Shown here: piece by piece, positions 46,578 to 56,144 of the stretch
Layout: every line of letters begins with the position of its first letter
Position numbering within the stretch: position 1 is the stretch's first letter
Assembly (NCBI RefSeq): GCF_009363535.1
Contig: NZ_CP045369.1
Coordinates: forward strand, 3,917,001-3,981,000
DNA from: Microbulbifer sp. THAF38
Lineage (GTDB): Bacteria; Pseudomonadota; Gammaproteobacteria; Pseudomonadales; Cellvibrionaceae
Reading direction: 5' to 3'
Length of the DNA stretch: 64,000 nucleotides
The notes under the pieces: generated by a model
Told to the model about the DNA's origin: nothing
What the model saw: the letters and a program-made list of their open reading frames with translations, nothing else
Database searches by the model: none
Translations under genes and position numbers: made by a program

Positions 46578-46981
46578 TAACTTCTCCATACATAGCGATT
46601 TAGCATTTTTCCCGACTTTGGAAGGCCCCCTCCAGGCACAATCACAAGTCGCAGGCAGGTTAACCGCTGGCTGTAATCCTGAGCTTGATCCAAATCAAGC
46701 TGTCGGATTTCGCGGAATTAAAAGCAGCGTATTGCCCACAACACTTGTCTTGCCAAATATCAGGGACCTTCCAAGCGGGGCGGCGAAGATAGCGATTGGG
46801 GTGCGCTGAAGGAACGGGGAGGGAGTTAGTAATTGGTACCTATTGCCAATTTTGCGAACTGGTACGGATTTTTAACGTTAGATGACATACAGACATGGCC
46901 CCCTCTCCAGAAATGGCCGGCACCAATCAACGGAGAGGGGGAGAGGAGAAGGGAGAGCACGGAAGCCAGGTAACTTCTAGG
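46578..46981. other. Intergenic region upstream of ompW
   Basis: About 400 bases. It holds the ANR box (46685-46698) and the ompW promoter. Nothing else was recognised; short frames look non-coding. Confidence 0.6.
46685..46698. promoter_or_regulatory. Perfect ANR/FNR box upstream of ompW
   Basis: TTGATCCAAATCAA matches TTGAT-N4-ATCAA exactly, with flanking C/G extending the palindrome. With the box near -41.5 the ompW transcript would start near 46650. Confidence 0.8.
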
Positions 46982-47890
46982 CTACCAAGTCAGACCACCC
47001 GCCGGGCGGCGGAACATATTCTGGATGCTGGAAAAATCCAATTTCTGGTTTTCTTCACTGGTGCCGTGCAGCTGATAGAGGTTTTTTGCCAGAGCCCCCA
47101 TAGGCGTGGAAGAGGCACTGGTAGCCGCCGCATCCATGGCGAGCCCTAGGTCTTTCAGCATCAACGCCACGGTAAAGCCACCAGCGTAGCCATTTGCCGC
47201 CGGCACATTTTCCATTGCGCCAGGGTAGGGGTTGTAATTGGCCAGGGACCAATTGTTGCCTGAGCTCTGCATCATGATCTCGCTCAGTACCTTCGGGTCC
47301 AATCCCTTATCCACACCCAGCTGCAGGGCTTCGGCGGTGCCAGTCATATGGATAGCCAGAAGCAGGTTGTTACAAATTTTTGCCACCTGCCCTGCCCCTG
47401 CGCCACCGGCATGAAAAATCTTGGCGCCCATAGCCTGTAGAGGCGCCCGCGCGGCATCTACTGCCGCCTCCTCGCCCCCACACATAAAGCACAAGCTGCC
47501 CGCCTGGGCAGCTGCGGTACCCCCCGAAACTGGCGCATCAATGGCAAGCAGGCCCCGCTCAGACGCAGCCTCATCCACCTGACGGGCATCTTCCGCAGAG
47601 ATGGTGGAGCAATCGATAATCAGAGTATTCTCAGCCAGGTGATTCAGCAGCCCCTCTTCTCCCAGGTAGAGGCTTTTTACCGCCGCACCACTGGGCAGCA
47701 TTGAGACCACAATAGCGGCCCCCTCAGCCGCCTGCAGCGGGGACTCACAAGGCGTGCAACCATCTTCTTGCGCCTGCGCCAGAGCCCTGGGATTGAGATC
47801 GAAAGCCGCCACGCTATACCCGGCCTTCACCAAGTTGGCCGCCATAGGGCCACCCATATTCCCCAGACCAAAAAAGGCTATCTTTTCCAT
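46982..47890 (-). CDS. mmsB: 3-hydroxyisobutyrate dehydrogenase
   Basis: A 302-residue NAD-dependent beta-hydroxyacid dehydrogenase that oxidises 3-hydroxyisobutyrate to methylmalonate semialdehyde in valine breakdown. It has the Rossmann start FFGLGNMGGPMAANLVKAGY, DAPVSGGTAAAQAG, the catalytic lysine in GAGQVAKICNNLL and a C-terminal KDLGLAMDAA. ATG 47890 follows GGAG by eight bases. It is 57 bases after the hydrolase gene, forming a two-gene valine operon. Confidence 0.93.
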   Translation of the reverse strand: MEKIAFFGLGNMGGPMAANLVKAGYSVAAFDLNPRALAQAQEDGCTPCESPLQAAEGAAIVVSMLPSGAAVKSLYLGEEGLLNHLAENTLIIDCSTISAEDARQVDEAASERGLLAIDAPVSGGTAAAQAGSLCFMCGGEEAAVDAARAPLQAMGAKIFHAGGAGAGQVAKICNNLLLAIHMTGTAEALQLGVDKGLDPKVLSEIMMQSSGNNWSLANYNPYPGAMENVPAANGYAGGFTVALMLKDLGLAMDAAATSASSTPMGALAKNLYQLHGTSEENQKLDFSSIQNMFRRPAGGLTW

Positions 47891-47947
47891 AAAAGCCACT
47901 CCATATTTTGTTGTTGGTATCCCGTGCGTAAAGCGGCCCGGGTCGCT

Positions 47948-49054
47948 TTATAGATCCGCAAGCGGATGCGCTCCGCCCCAGGGCGCGGTAAAGCAGCTCT
48001 CCAGCTGTTGTGGGCTAACCTCCTCCAAGCTCTGAGGCTGCCACTTTGGCGTGCGATCCTTATCGATCAATAGAGCCCGCACCCCCTCCTTCAAATGGCC
48101 ACTGGCACAGAGGTTTACCGCGAGCGCCAACTCCATCCGAAACACATCAGCCAAAGACAAGTGACGCGCCCGACGCAACTGCTCCCATACCACCCAAGGG
48201 GTCAGTGGCGAACCGCCCGTCAGAGTGGTGGCGGCGCGCTGCAACCATTTATCCACCCCTTGATAGGCGCTGATTGCCGCGCAAACCTCCGGCAGGCTGG
48301 CAAAGTCCGTGAGCTGCTCGATCTGATCGTAGTGTTCGCGCAGCTGCGATTCCGGCCGCTGCAAGGGTGAGAGCTCGCAACTCTTAAGGCAGTCACTAAT
48401 TAGGCGGTGGTTAATAGCGTTCTCAGCCGAATAATCCAACGCAGCCAGTGCCGCCAACACGGTCTCGCGTTGGTCCTGCGCAATAATACGATCGGCCATA
48501 CCGGCAAACAGGGCATCGGCCCCATTAAACTGGGCCCCTGTCAGCCCCAAAAAAAGACCCAGGCGGCCCGGCATACGGTTCAGGAACCAGCTTCCACCTA
48601 CATCGGGAAATAAGCCGATAGTGATTTCTGGCATCGCCATACGCGTGGTTTCAGTCACAATACGATGGCTGGCACCGGCCATAATGCCGATACCACCCCC
48701 CATCACAATACCGCCACCCCAGACCACGATTGGCTTGGTATAGGTGTGTATTTGGTAGTCCAGACGATATTCGCGCGAGAAGAATTCGGTCGTGTAACGA
48801 TATTCCGGCGGCTCACCGTAGGCGGCCGATTGCTCGTACAGTGCCACCACATCGCCCCCGGCACAGAGGGCTTTATCACCACTGCCATCTATCCATACGG
48901 CGGCCACTGCATCGTCATCAGCCCATTGATCTAACTGGACTGAGAGCAGATCAATCATCTGCAGGTTGAGCGCATTGAGCGCCTTAGGCAGGTTGAGGGT
49001 CGCGATCGCCAGTGCGCCGCGCCGAGAGAACAACACCGGGGAGTCCTGATCCAT
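47948..49054 (-). CDS. 3-hydroxyisobutyryl-CoA hydrolase (enoyl-CoA hydratase family)
   Basis: A 368-residue crotonase-fold protein of the HIBCH branch, which releases 3-hydroxyisobutyrate from its CoA ester, the step before mmsB. Marks are LNLPKALNALNLQM, KALCAGGDVVALYE, WGGGIVMGGGIGIMAGASHRI in overlapping parts, and MPEITIGLFPDVGGSWFL. ATG 49054 is preferred; the open frame extends another 387 bases upstream over the ettA start on the other strand and reads as non-coding. Confidence 0.92.
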   Translation of the reverse strand: MDQDSPVLFSRRGALAIATLNLPKALNALNLQMIDLLSVQLDQWADDDAVAAVWIDGSGDKALCAGGDVVALYEQSAAYGEPPEYRYTTEFFSREYRLDYQIHTYTKPIVVWGGGIVMGGGIGIMAGASHRIVTETTRMAMPEITIGLFPDVGGSWFLNRMPGRLGLFLGLTGAQFNGADALFAGMADRIIAQDQRETVLAALAALDYSAENAINHRLISDCLKSCELSPLQRPESQLREHYDQIEQLTDFASLPEVCAAISAYQGVDKWLQRAATTLTGGSPLTPWVVWEQLRRARHLSLADVFRMELALAVNLCASGHLKEGVRALLIDKDRTPKWQPQSLEEVSPQQLESCFTAPWGGAHPLADL

Positions 49055-49235
49055 TGCTATCTGTCTTATTGCTCTTGTACTAATTAGCGTCGCAGTTAAG
49101 CACATATCAGATTCAACGTCAGCCACACGCGAGTACAGCGGCGACAGCCACAGGGGTGCAGTTGCACTTTTTACGCAAACTGATAAGTTGCGCGCAAAAT
49201 CTGAGCGATTGCAACACCCAGTTACGGAACCCCAA

Positions 49236-50900
49236 ATGGCTGAATACGTATACACCATGAACCGGGTGGGCAAAGTAGTGCCCCCCAAACGCGAAATTCT
49301 GAAGGACATCTCCCTTTCCTTCTTCCCCGGCGCCAAAATCGGCGTACTGGGCCTGAACGGTGCCGGTAAATCCACCTTATTGCGCATTATGGCCGGGGTC
49401 GACCAGGACTTTAACGGTGAAGCCCGCGCCATGCCGGGCATTAAAGTCGGCTATCTGCCCCAGGAACCGCAACTCGACGCCAGCAAGACCGTGCGCGGCA
49501 ACGTGGAAGACGGCGTGAGGGAAGCCATCGACGCCCTCGCCGGCCTGGAACAGGTCTATGCCGATTACGCCGAGCCCGACGCAGACTTCGATGCCCTGGC
49601 GAAGAAACAGCAGCAATTCGAAGACATCATCCAGGCCTGGGACGCCCACAACCTGGAACACCGCCTGGAAGTCGCCGCAGACGCCCTGCGCCTGCCGCCA
49701 TGGGACGCCGACGTCAACAATCTGTCCGGTGGTGAAAAACGCCGTGTGGCTCTGTGCCGCCTGCTGCTGTCACGCCCAGATATGCTGCTGCTCGACGAGC
49801 CTACCAACCACCTGGATGCGGAATCCGTATTCTGGCTGGAGCGCTTCTTGCACGACTTCACCGGCACCGTAGTGGCCATCACCCACGACCGCTACTTCCT
49901 CGACAATGTTGCCGGCTGGATTCTGGAACTAGACCGCGGCCACGGTATCCCCTGGGAAGGCAACTACACCACCTGGCTGGAACAGAAAGAAAAGCGCCTG
50001 GAGCAAGAGCAGCGCGGCGAACAGGCCCGCGCCAAAGCTATGCAGAAGGAGCTCGAGTGGGCCCGCCAAAACCCCAAGGGCCGCCAGTCCAAGAACAAAG
50101 CGCGCCTGTCCCGTTTGGAAGAAATGCAATCACAGGACTTCCAGGCCCGCAACGAGACCAACGAAATCTACATTCCGCCCGGTGAGCGCCTCGGCGACAA
50201 TGTGATTGAGTTTAAAGAAGTAAGCAAAGGGTTCGGCGAACGCCTGTTGATCGACAACCTGTCTTTCCGTGTACCTAAGGGCGCGATTGTCGGTATCGTC
50301 GGCGGTAACGGTGCCGGTAAGTCCACCCTGTTCCGTATGATCAGCGGCACCGAGCAACCGGACTCCGGTGAAATCAAGATCGGTGAAACCGTCAAGGTCG
50401 CCTACGTTGAGCAGGGCCGTGAGAACCTGGATGACAGCAAGACCGTCTGGGAGGCCATTTCAGACGGCCACGATATGCTCAAGATCAACAACTACGAAGT
50501 GGGCTCACGCAACTATGTAGGGCGCTTTAACTTCAAGGGCAGTGACCAGCAGAAGCGCGTAGGCGAACTCTCCGGCGGTGAACGCGGACGCCTGCACCTG
50601 GCCTACACCCTCAAGCAGGGCGCCAACGTACTGCTGTTGGACGAGCCCTCCAACGACCTGGATATCGAAACCCTGCGCGCCCTGGAAGAAGCCCTGCTCA
50701 ACTTCCCTGGCTGTGCCCTGGTGATCTCGCACGATCGCTGGTTCCTGGACCGCGTTGCCACTCATATCCTCGCCTATGAGGGTGAGAGTGAAGCGGTCTT
50801 CTTCGAGGGCAACTACACCGAGTACCACGAAGACTTCGTTCAGCGCAAAGGCGAAGATGCCGCCCCGCATCGGATGCATTATAAGAAGCTGAAGACCTAA
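49236..50900 (+). CDS. ettA: Energy-dependent translational throttle protein EttA (ABC-F)
   Basis: A 554-555-residue ABC-F ATPase without membrane helices that binds the ribosomal E site and gates translation by the ATP/ADP ratio. Two Walker A motifs (GLNGAGKST, GGNGAGKST), two signature motifs (LSGGEKRRVALC, LSGGERGRLHLA), the arm region and the linker helices are present at the usual places. The start MAEYVYTMNRVGKVVPPKR is the family N terminus. It is divergent from the valine genes and followed by a terminator. Confidence 0.97.
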   Translation: MAEYVYTMNRVGKVVPPKREILKDISLSFFPGAKIGVLGLNGAGKSTLLRIMAGVDQDFNGEARAMPGIKVGYLPQEPQLDASKTVRGNVEDGVREAIDALAGLEQVYADYAEPDADFDALAKKQQQFEDIIQAWDAHNLEHRLEVAADALRLPPWDADVNNLSGGEKRRVALCRLLLSRPDMLLLDEPTNHLDAESVFWLERFLHDFTGTVVAITHDRYFLDNVAGWILELDRGHGIPWEGNYTTWLEQKEKRLEQEQRGEQARAKAMQKELEWARQNPKGRQSKNKARLSRLEEMQSQDFQARNETNEIYIPPGERLGDNVIEFKEVSKGFGERLLIDNLSFRVPKGAIVGIVGGNGAGKSTLFRMISGTEQPDSGEIKIGETVKVAYVEQGRENLDDSKTVWEAISDGHDMLKINNYEVGSRNYVGRFNFKGSDQQKRVGELSGGERGRLHLAYTLKQGANVLLLDEPSNDLDIETLRALEEALLNFPGCALVISHDRWFLDRVATHILAYEGESEAVFFEGNYTEYHEDFVQRKGEDAAPHRMHYKKLKT

Positions 50901-50904
50901 GAAT

Positions 50905-50933
50905 AAAAAAGCCCGCGAAATGCGGGCTTTTTT
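50905..50933. terminator. Bidirectional terminator between ettA and the export operon
   Basis: A-run, stem GCCCGC/GCGGGC, T-run. It ends ettA (+) and, in the other direction, any minus-strand transcript running past the microprotein ORF. Confidence 0.88.
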
Positions 50934-51096
50934 ACTAGTACAAAGCTCGATCGTTGATAGAATCAAATTAGCAAACTACTGATTAATAATAACTAATCTA
51001 TGTAGCCACTTGAAAAAAGCATTTCCAATTAATGCCTTTAAACAATCATTGCTACCTTCCTATCACACTTACGAACCTTAATTAATCACAAAGAAA

Positions 51097-51162
51097 TTAA
51101 TCTTCGTCTGGCAATGCGATACCAGCTTCTGGGCCTGCACAAATATCAGTTTCGGTGTTCAT
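51097..51162 (-). CDS. 21-codon microprotein ORF downstream of a C39 peptidase ABC export operon
   Basis: A minimal ORF of 21 residues. It begins MNTETDICAG and ends GIALPDED, with one cysteine (Cys8), two Ala-Gly pairs (9-10 and 13-14) and an acidic C terminus. The Shine-Dalgarno AAGGAG lies seven bases before ATG 51162, stronger than that of most genes here. It is the last ORF on the strand of the HlyD-ABC-ABC operon, 109 bases after the last ABC stop. C39 peptidases cut precursors after GG/GA/AG-like pairs, so cleavage after Gly10 or Gly14 is conceivable. It is far shorter than known double-glycine precursors, matches no family I know, and could also be a leader peptide or chance. Confidence 0.5.
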   Translation of the reverse strand: MNTETDICAGPEAGIALPDED

Positions 51163-51271
51163 TTTGCATCTCCTTTGAAATAATTTGAAAACCGCTCTCA
51201 ACCAAAAAATAGTTAAGAACATCGTATAGCTTAACCCGCTTTCCACCTTTCACACCATAATTAACCAAAGA

Positions 51272-53410
51272 TTATGGGTGAGCGATCACAAATAAACTAT
51301 TCGATTTTTTTTGTACACAATGGAACGATTGTCTTAAATTGCCCGGATCCAAGGCCGCAAAACTCTCATCTAGCACTAACAACTCAGCATTCTGCAGAAG
51401 TGCTCTAGCAATAAACAAGCGACTCATTTCTCCGTGAGACAATCTCCACCCCATTTCTCCCACTGTTTGTAATATGCCTGCAGGCATTTTTTCAAGTAAT
51501 GAAGTCAGCCCTAGCTCGTCACAAATTTTATAGGCTCTTCTTATACTTTCAGGCTTAGGAGGCCAGTCATCACCCATCAATAAATTAAATAAGAAAGAAT
51601 CACCTAGTACGTGATTCTCATGAAATTGAGGTGCCGATGCAACTTGTCTACGCCAATATTGCACGCCCGTGCTGGGTCTATCGTACCCATTAATAAGCAA
51701 AAGTCCCTCTCTTTGCTTTTGGATACCTGTTATCACATTCGCGAAAGTAGATTTTCCCGAACCCGAAGCCCCTTGCAATATTATGCGATCGCCTGGATAA
51801 ATACTTAGATTACAGTTTTTTAAAGCCGCCCTGTCTTGATTAGGGTAGCTAAAACTTAAGTCACTGATATAACATAAAGGTTGCTTAGATCGTTTCATAT
51901 CCCCTGGCACTTTATCAGCTCCAGGAAGCTTGCAAGCCCCCGATTTTGATGGAGCCTCCAAGGAAAAGAGTTCACAGACTTTTTCCCATGCTACAAGAGC
52001 ACTGAGCCCACTGGAGAATCCGCTTATACATTTCAGCACTGCACGATAACCGAGTAGCATCCCCCCCAAAGCCGCAGCGATTTGACCACTCTCAGCGTTA
52101 CCAATGACAAAAATTGGCGCAAGGCCCACTATTCCCAGCAGCAGCCAAATACGTGGCAATACTGCAGTTAGATGAGTCAAATTGCTATCCATAGCATTCG
52201 AGCTACGTAAATACTCTTCCAGCTCCTGATCTTCGCCCCGATGCCAATCCACTGGCTCTTGTTGTGCCAATCGGGTTCGGTGGCCAAGCATTTTCTCAAT
52301 TAGACAGTGAGTCATACTCAAGCGTTGACGGCTCCAATGTCGACGAGCCTGGTATTGGCTACGTCCTAGAGCGAAGGCTATGAGTAAAAAAATGGTCAAA
52401 ACCCCTAACAATAGCGGGGCTCCGATACTTAGCAGTAGCACTATGGAAGCCATTACCAACTCTACACCGCCAAGAAGTAGCAAAAAACTCGCCTGCAGAG
52501 CGTTGGTTTCTATGTTTTCTGCATCGTATACACGCCCAAGTATCTGCCCAGACCCCATATGACGCACCTTGCCTGGATCTATTCGCAAAGCGCTGGCGAG
52601 CAAGCGCTGCTTAAGCAGGGCACCGGTTTCCAGCGAGATTGAGCCTTGTAAACGGGCAGTAAAGAGCGAAAGGGGGATCTGTGTTATCAGCAAAAGCACC
52701 CAGGCAATTAGCCAACCGCTATCAACATAACCGTCAAGAACAGCACGACCTATCAACCACCAACTGGCAATGAATAAGACCATTTGCAGCGTGTGGCAAG
52801 CAATCATGCTTAAAAAGCGCAAATGTTGATGACGCTGGCGTAGCTGCTGCCAGAAAGGACGATGGGCCGGTTGACGCAATAGCCAGCAATCATCAATTTG
52901 TAACCCTGCCAAATTTACCAACAATAATGCTTCGACAGCTTTCTCACGCCGTCGCCCAGCTATATTGGTACTATCAAGTAGAGTTGTAATACGCTCGCGC
53001 TGGGGTGCCTCCTGTGCGCTTATCAGCGCACTGATTACTTGTCTTGGACGCAGCTTTATAACTTTTTGGGATGGTGAAAGAATATGTAACAAGCGACGAT
53101 CACTGCCGCATAAAGCAACGAAATATTCATCAGCTCCAAAGCGCAAACGCACCAAGGCCGGTGCAGCCCGCACCAGCATCTGCTCCAACTCGCCATATTT
53201 ACAACTAACTTGCTCAATTTTTAAATCCAGAGCTTCTGCCTGTAACTGCAGACGGGTATCTATATCTTTATGTACTTCCGTGTTGGAGTAGTAGTCAGTG
53301 GCTGCTGGCTCTAGGCCAGTACGCAGAGCCAGGGACTTTAGGGCACTATCTAATTGAGCCGTGGGCCAACAAAGGTGAGGTAGCTTACTAAGGGAACCTT
53401 CAGATTTCAC
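51272..53410 (-). CDS. ABC exporter (membrane plus ATPase) with degenerate C39-like N-terminal domain
   Basis: A 712-residue half-transporter. Residues ~1-160 have the layout of a C39 peptidase remnant (RFGADEYFVALCGSDRRLLHILSP), without the catalytic Cys or His. About six membrane helices follow (MVLFIASWWLIGRAVL, LLLGVLTIFLLIAFALG), then an ATPase with Walker A GASGSGKST, signature LSHGEMSRLFIARAL, Walker B LLVLDESFAALDP and H-loop VIAHP. The protein stops at that proline, 40-50 residues earlier than the sister transporter. Its ATG overlaps the sister's stop by 11 bases. It resembles the second ABC subunit of dual-transporter (NHLM-type) peptide export systems. Confidence 0.85.
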   Translation of the reverse strand: MKSEGSLSKLPHLCWPTAQLDSALKSLALRTGLEPAATDYYSNTEVHKDIDTRLQLQAEALDLKIEQVSCKYGELEQMLVRAAPALVRLRFGADEYFVALCGSDRRLLHILSPSQKVIKLRPRQVISALISAQEAPQRERITTLLDSTNIAGRRREKAVEALLLVNLAGLQIDDCWLLRQPAHRPFWQQLRQRHQHLRFLSMIACHTLQMVLFIASWWLIGRAVLDGYVDSGWLIAWVLLLITQIPLSLFTARLQGSISLETGALLKQRLLASALRIDPGKVRHMGSGQILGRVYDAENIETNALQASFLLLLGGVELVMASIVLLLSIGAPLLLGVLTIFLLIAFALGRSQYQARRHWSRQRLSMTHCLIEKMLGHRTRLAQQEPVDWHRGEDQELEEYLRSSNAMDSNLTHLTAVLPRIWLLLGIVGLAPIFVIGNAESGQIAAALGGMLLGYRAVLKCISGFSSGLSALVAWEKVCELFSLEAPSKSGACKLPGADKVPGDMKRSKQPLCYISDLSFSYPNQDRAALKNCNLSIYPGDRIILQGASGSGKSTFANVITGIQKQREGLLLINGYDRPSTGVQYWRRQVASAPQFHENHVLGDSFLFNLLMGDDWPPKPESIRRAYKICDELGLTSLLEKMPAGILQTVGEMGWRLSHGEMSRLFIARALLQNAELLVLDESFAALDPGNLRQSFHCVQKKSNSLFVIAHP

Positions 53411-56144
53411 AAGCTACCTCTTGAGACCGCGCCATACCACTAATTTGCGACCGCTCTCTTATTTCAGGTTGAACCTCGGTGATTCGCCCTTCCTCCATAT
53501 AAAGGTGGCGCCAATCTGTGCTCTGCCAACACTCCTGCCAAAGATTCTTTTCCGCGGCAAGAAGTTGGGCATATCTGGACTGAGTTTGCGCTTCCAGGTT
53601 TGTGGGTCTGTCATCCTCAATTATTTGCCCATCTTCCACCACTAATACGCGGGGAAAATCTCTAGTTTCAGAGATATCGTGAGTGATACAAATTAGCGTG
53701 GTATCTTTCCACAACTGCCGCACGCGATTGAGCAAGCGCTGGCGCTGCCCACGGTCAAGCCCGCGAAATGGCTCATCTAAAATGACACAGATTGGAGACT
53801 CTCGACCCAGAGCGCGACCTAACCGCACACGTTGCCCCTCCCCTCCACTGACAAGCGCACCACTTTCCCCTAAGTTGCTCTGTAAGCCATCGGGCAGGGA
53901 AGCCACTAAATTCAAAAGATCGGCCTGCTGTAATATTGGGTACAAGGAAGTAGAGGAATTGTTGCCGTAATGTAAGTTATCCAGCAAGCTGCTATTCCAA
54001 AGTTGGATCGCAGGGTCAACCCAAGCACAACGTCGGCGAAAGCGGGACTGCAATTCACACTGCAGCTCTTCGCCATTGAGCAAAAGTCTACCAGTCGCGG
54101 GTTTATACCAGCCCAACAATAAACCGACCAAGCTCGATTTGCCCGCACCGGATGAGCCAACAATTGCGATATGCTCTCCGGGAGCAATATCCAGATTAAT
54201 ATTCTTGAGAATGCTTTGGCCACTGGCTTTAACGCTGACATCGTCAAAGCGAAAAGACGCAGCTCCTTTTAAGGGCTGCCCCTTTTTATTACTAGACGTC
54301 TCTTCACCGTCATCAACTGTGGCCGCCTGAAGCGGCTCCAAAGCCCTCAACAGGGTATTTCGCTGGCGAGGGTAGCTCCGCATTAGTTGCGCGATATCTT
54401 CCCCCAGTAGTGGCAGCGCCAGTACCCAGTAAATTAATAGGAGCAGATCGGGGCTTGCCCCGCGGACCCGGACACAATAACTCACCAGCGCACAGGTAAG
54501 AATCCCGTTAACAATCAATTGTACGGCTTGACTATTCAGCTGGAATCGCAAAGATGAGTAACCGGCTTTAATCCACTCGGTTAATAAGCTTTCGTGTTCA
54601 CGACGAACGGATTCCCCAGCACCATGTGTGCGTATTGGAATGACTCCCAGCAGCGCATCCATATAAAACCTAGCCAAGGCGCCAGCGTGAGTTTGCACAC
54701 GCATGTTATGATCACTGAGTACAGGCAAGAACAGCAGTGGAATAACTACTTGCAACCCAGCCATTAATAACACCAAGGGTGCGGCAGCGGGCGCAATCCA
54801 AATAATGCCAGCCGCTGTAGCGAGTAATGACAAGCCCTTGAAGAGTATTCCACCTCCCAGCAATGGTAGTTCTCTTAGAGCAACTATTCGATGACTTCTC
54901 TCTGCGGTATCCGAGGTGGGACGGCTTTGAAAAAAATGGTCGGGTATTTTCGGAAGGGAAGAGAGAAAACGTATGCGAAAGCGGTTTTCCAGGTGTCTAC
55001 CAATCCTTAATTGCAGCTTGGTCATCGGCAATTGCACGAGTATAAGGCTTAACATAAACCCCAATAACAAAATGACCGCACTCAATCTCTGTACCTCGGT
55101 GGCCAGTTCCGTGTGAATATCGATCAAACCACGAAACAGTAATGCTTCAACCATCACACCGAGTACTGCGGCCAACATTGCTATTAGAACCATGCTTGGA
55201 GCAAGTAGACCATCCTCACGCAAAAACCCCCATAATTGCTGGAATGGGTTTATCGGTTGTGCTTGCAAAGCTTTGCTTAAGGCCTCGGACTTAGGCTTGA
55301 CTTCAACCTCCTCCCGCAACCCTTTCACGCTGACAATTACGGCTCCACTAAACTCCAACAACTCTGGCTCTAACTCAACTGTATTCGCTTCGTCAGTGCC
55401 AGGAGGGCGGGAAGGTTGCACACACCAATAGCTCTGCGGCACCAGGTCATAAGCGTTGCTAAAATCTTCTGTTAGGTTCCCCGTCAGCCTTTGCAATAAC
55501 GCACTGGTTTCTGCCCCTCGTCGCACCGCACCTGAGTCAACGAGTGCTGCCAACATTCTTACACTGGCATCTAGGAAAGCCAGGGAGAGCCAATCTTCTC
55601 CCTTCAGGGCCCGCTCACACGCGGCTTCGCTGATAGATTTTGAAATTCTTAACTGCCCTATCCGCTCTCGCAGGGGATCGATAAAATCTTTTCCGCCAGC
55701 CCAACTTCGCCACCCTTGTGGTGGAACGCGCATAGTATGGATATGCAGCTCATCGAGAAAACGTCGTGCACTGGGCCAACGCCTTCCCGAGGCTGGGTCC
55801 ATAACCTGTATAATTCCACGATGATTGCGCCAAGCCACAACAAAGTGTGTGTTGCCGTTGGGCAATCGCACTACCACCAATCCCGGTAGGTAACCTGCTG
55901 AATCTAACAATAAGTGATCTTTGGGCACGACCATCTGTGCCGCATCCAACCCCAGCTCAACCGCAACTTTTTCCAGGGTGTTAATAGATGTGCCGTCCAC
56001 ATCGGTTTGGCAGGCATCACGTAAATGGCCGTAATGCACATTCACCCCAAAGCCTTCAAGCAAGCACTTAAGAGACGCCGGGCCACAATCCATATTGGAA
56101 GTTTGCACGACTTCGGGAACCAGCCAGCAGGTTTTTCCCTTCAC
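53400..56144 (-). CDS. Peptidase-containing ABC exporter (active C39 domain)
   Basis: A 914-residue transporter. Residues 1-130 form a C39 cysteine peptidase with Gln14, Cys20 (QTSNMDCGPASL), His100 (NTHFVV) and Asp116 (VMDP), the full catalytic set. A ~160-residue linker region, six membrane helices (PSMVLIAMLAAVLGVMVEAL and others) and an ATPase follow: Walker A VGSSGAGKSS, signature VSGGEGQRVRLGRAL, Walker B ICVILDEPFRGLD, H-loop CITHD. Such proteins cut a leader off a peptide while exporting it. The ATG overlaps the HlyD stop by 4 bases. There is no TolC gene in the window, so the outer channel would be shared. Confidence 0.92.
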   Translation of the reverse strand: MKGKTCWLVPEVVQTSNMDCGPASLKCLLEGFGVNVHYGHLRDACQTDVDGTSINTLEKVAVELGLDAAQMVVPKDHLLLDSAGYLPGLVVVRLPNGNTHFVVAWRNHRGIIQVMDPASGRRWPSARRFLDELHIHTMRVPPQGWRSWAGGKDFIDPLRERIGQLRISKSISEAACERALKGEDWLSLAFLDASVRMLAALVDSGAVRRGAETSALLQRLTGNLTEDFSNAYDLVPQSYWCVQPSRPPGTDEANTVELEPELLEFSGAVIVSVKGLREEVEVKPKSEALSKALQAQPINPFQQLWGFLREDGLLAPSMVLIAMLAAVLGVMVEALLFRGLIDIHTELATEVQRLSAVILLLGFMLSLILVQLPMTKLQLRIGRHLENRFRIRFLSSLPKIPDHFFQSRPTSDTAERSHRIVALRELPLLGGGILFKGLSLLATAAGIIWIAPAAAPLVLLMAGLQVVIPLLFLPVLSDHNMRVQTHAGALARFYMDALLGVIPIRTHGAGESVRREHESLLTEWIKAGYSSLRFQLNSQAVQLIVNGILTCALVSYCVRVRGASPDLLLLIYWVLALPLLGEDIAQLMRSYPRQRNTLLRALEPLQAATVDDGEETSSNKKGQPLKGAASFRFDDVSVKASGQSILKNINLDIAPGEHIAIVGSSGAGKSSLVGLLLGWYKPATGRLLLNGEELQCELQSRFRRRCAWVDPAIQLWNSSLLDNLHYGNNSSTSLYPILQQADLLNLVASLPDGLQSNLGESGALVSGGEGQRVRLGRALGRESPICVILDEPFRGLDRGQRQRLLNRVRQLWKDTTLICITHDISETRDFPRVLVVEDGQIIEDDRPTNLEAQTQSRYAQLLAAEKNLWQECWQSTDWRHLYMEEGRITEVQPEIRERSQISGMARSQEVACEI

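Noticed and set aside
49055..49441. N-terminal extension of the 3-hydroxyisobutyryl-CoA hydrolase frame
   Set aside because: It runs antisense over the ettA start, and the crotonase fold begins right after ATG 49054.
51163..51271. A 35-codon GTG-started peptide frame before the microprotein ORF
   Set aside because: It is the same open frame that continues past the ABC stop; it has no ribosome site, so it was treated as a possible transporter tail and not as a gene.
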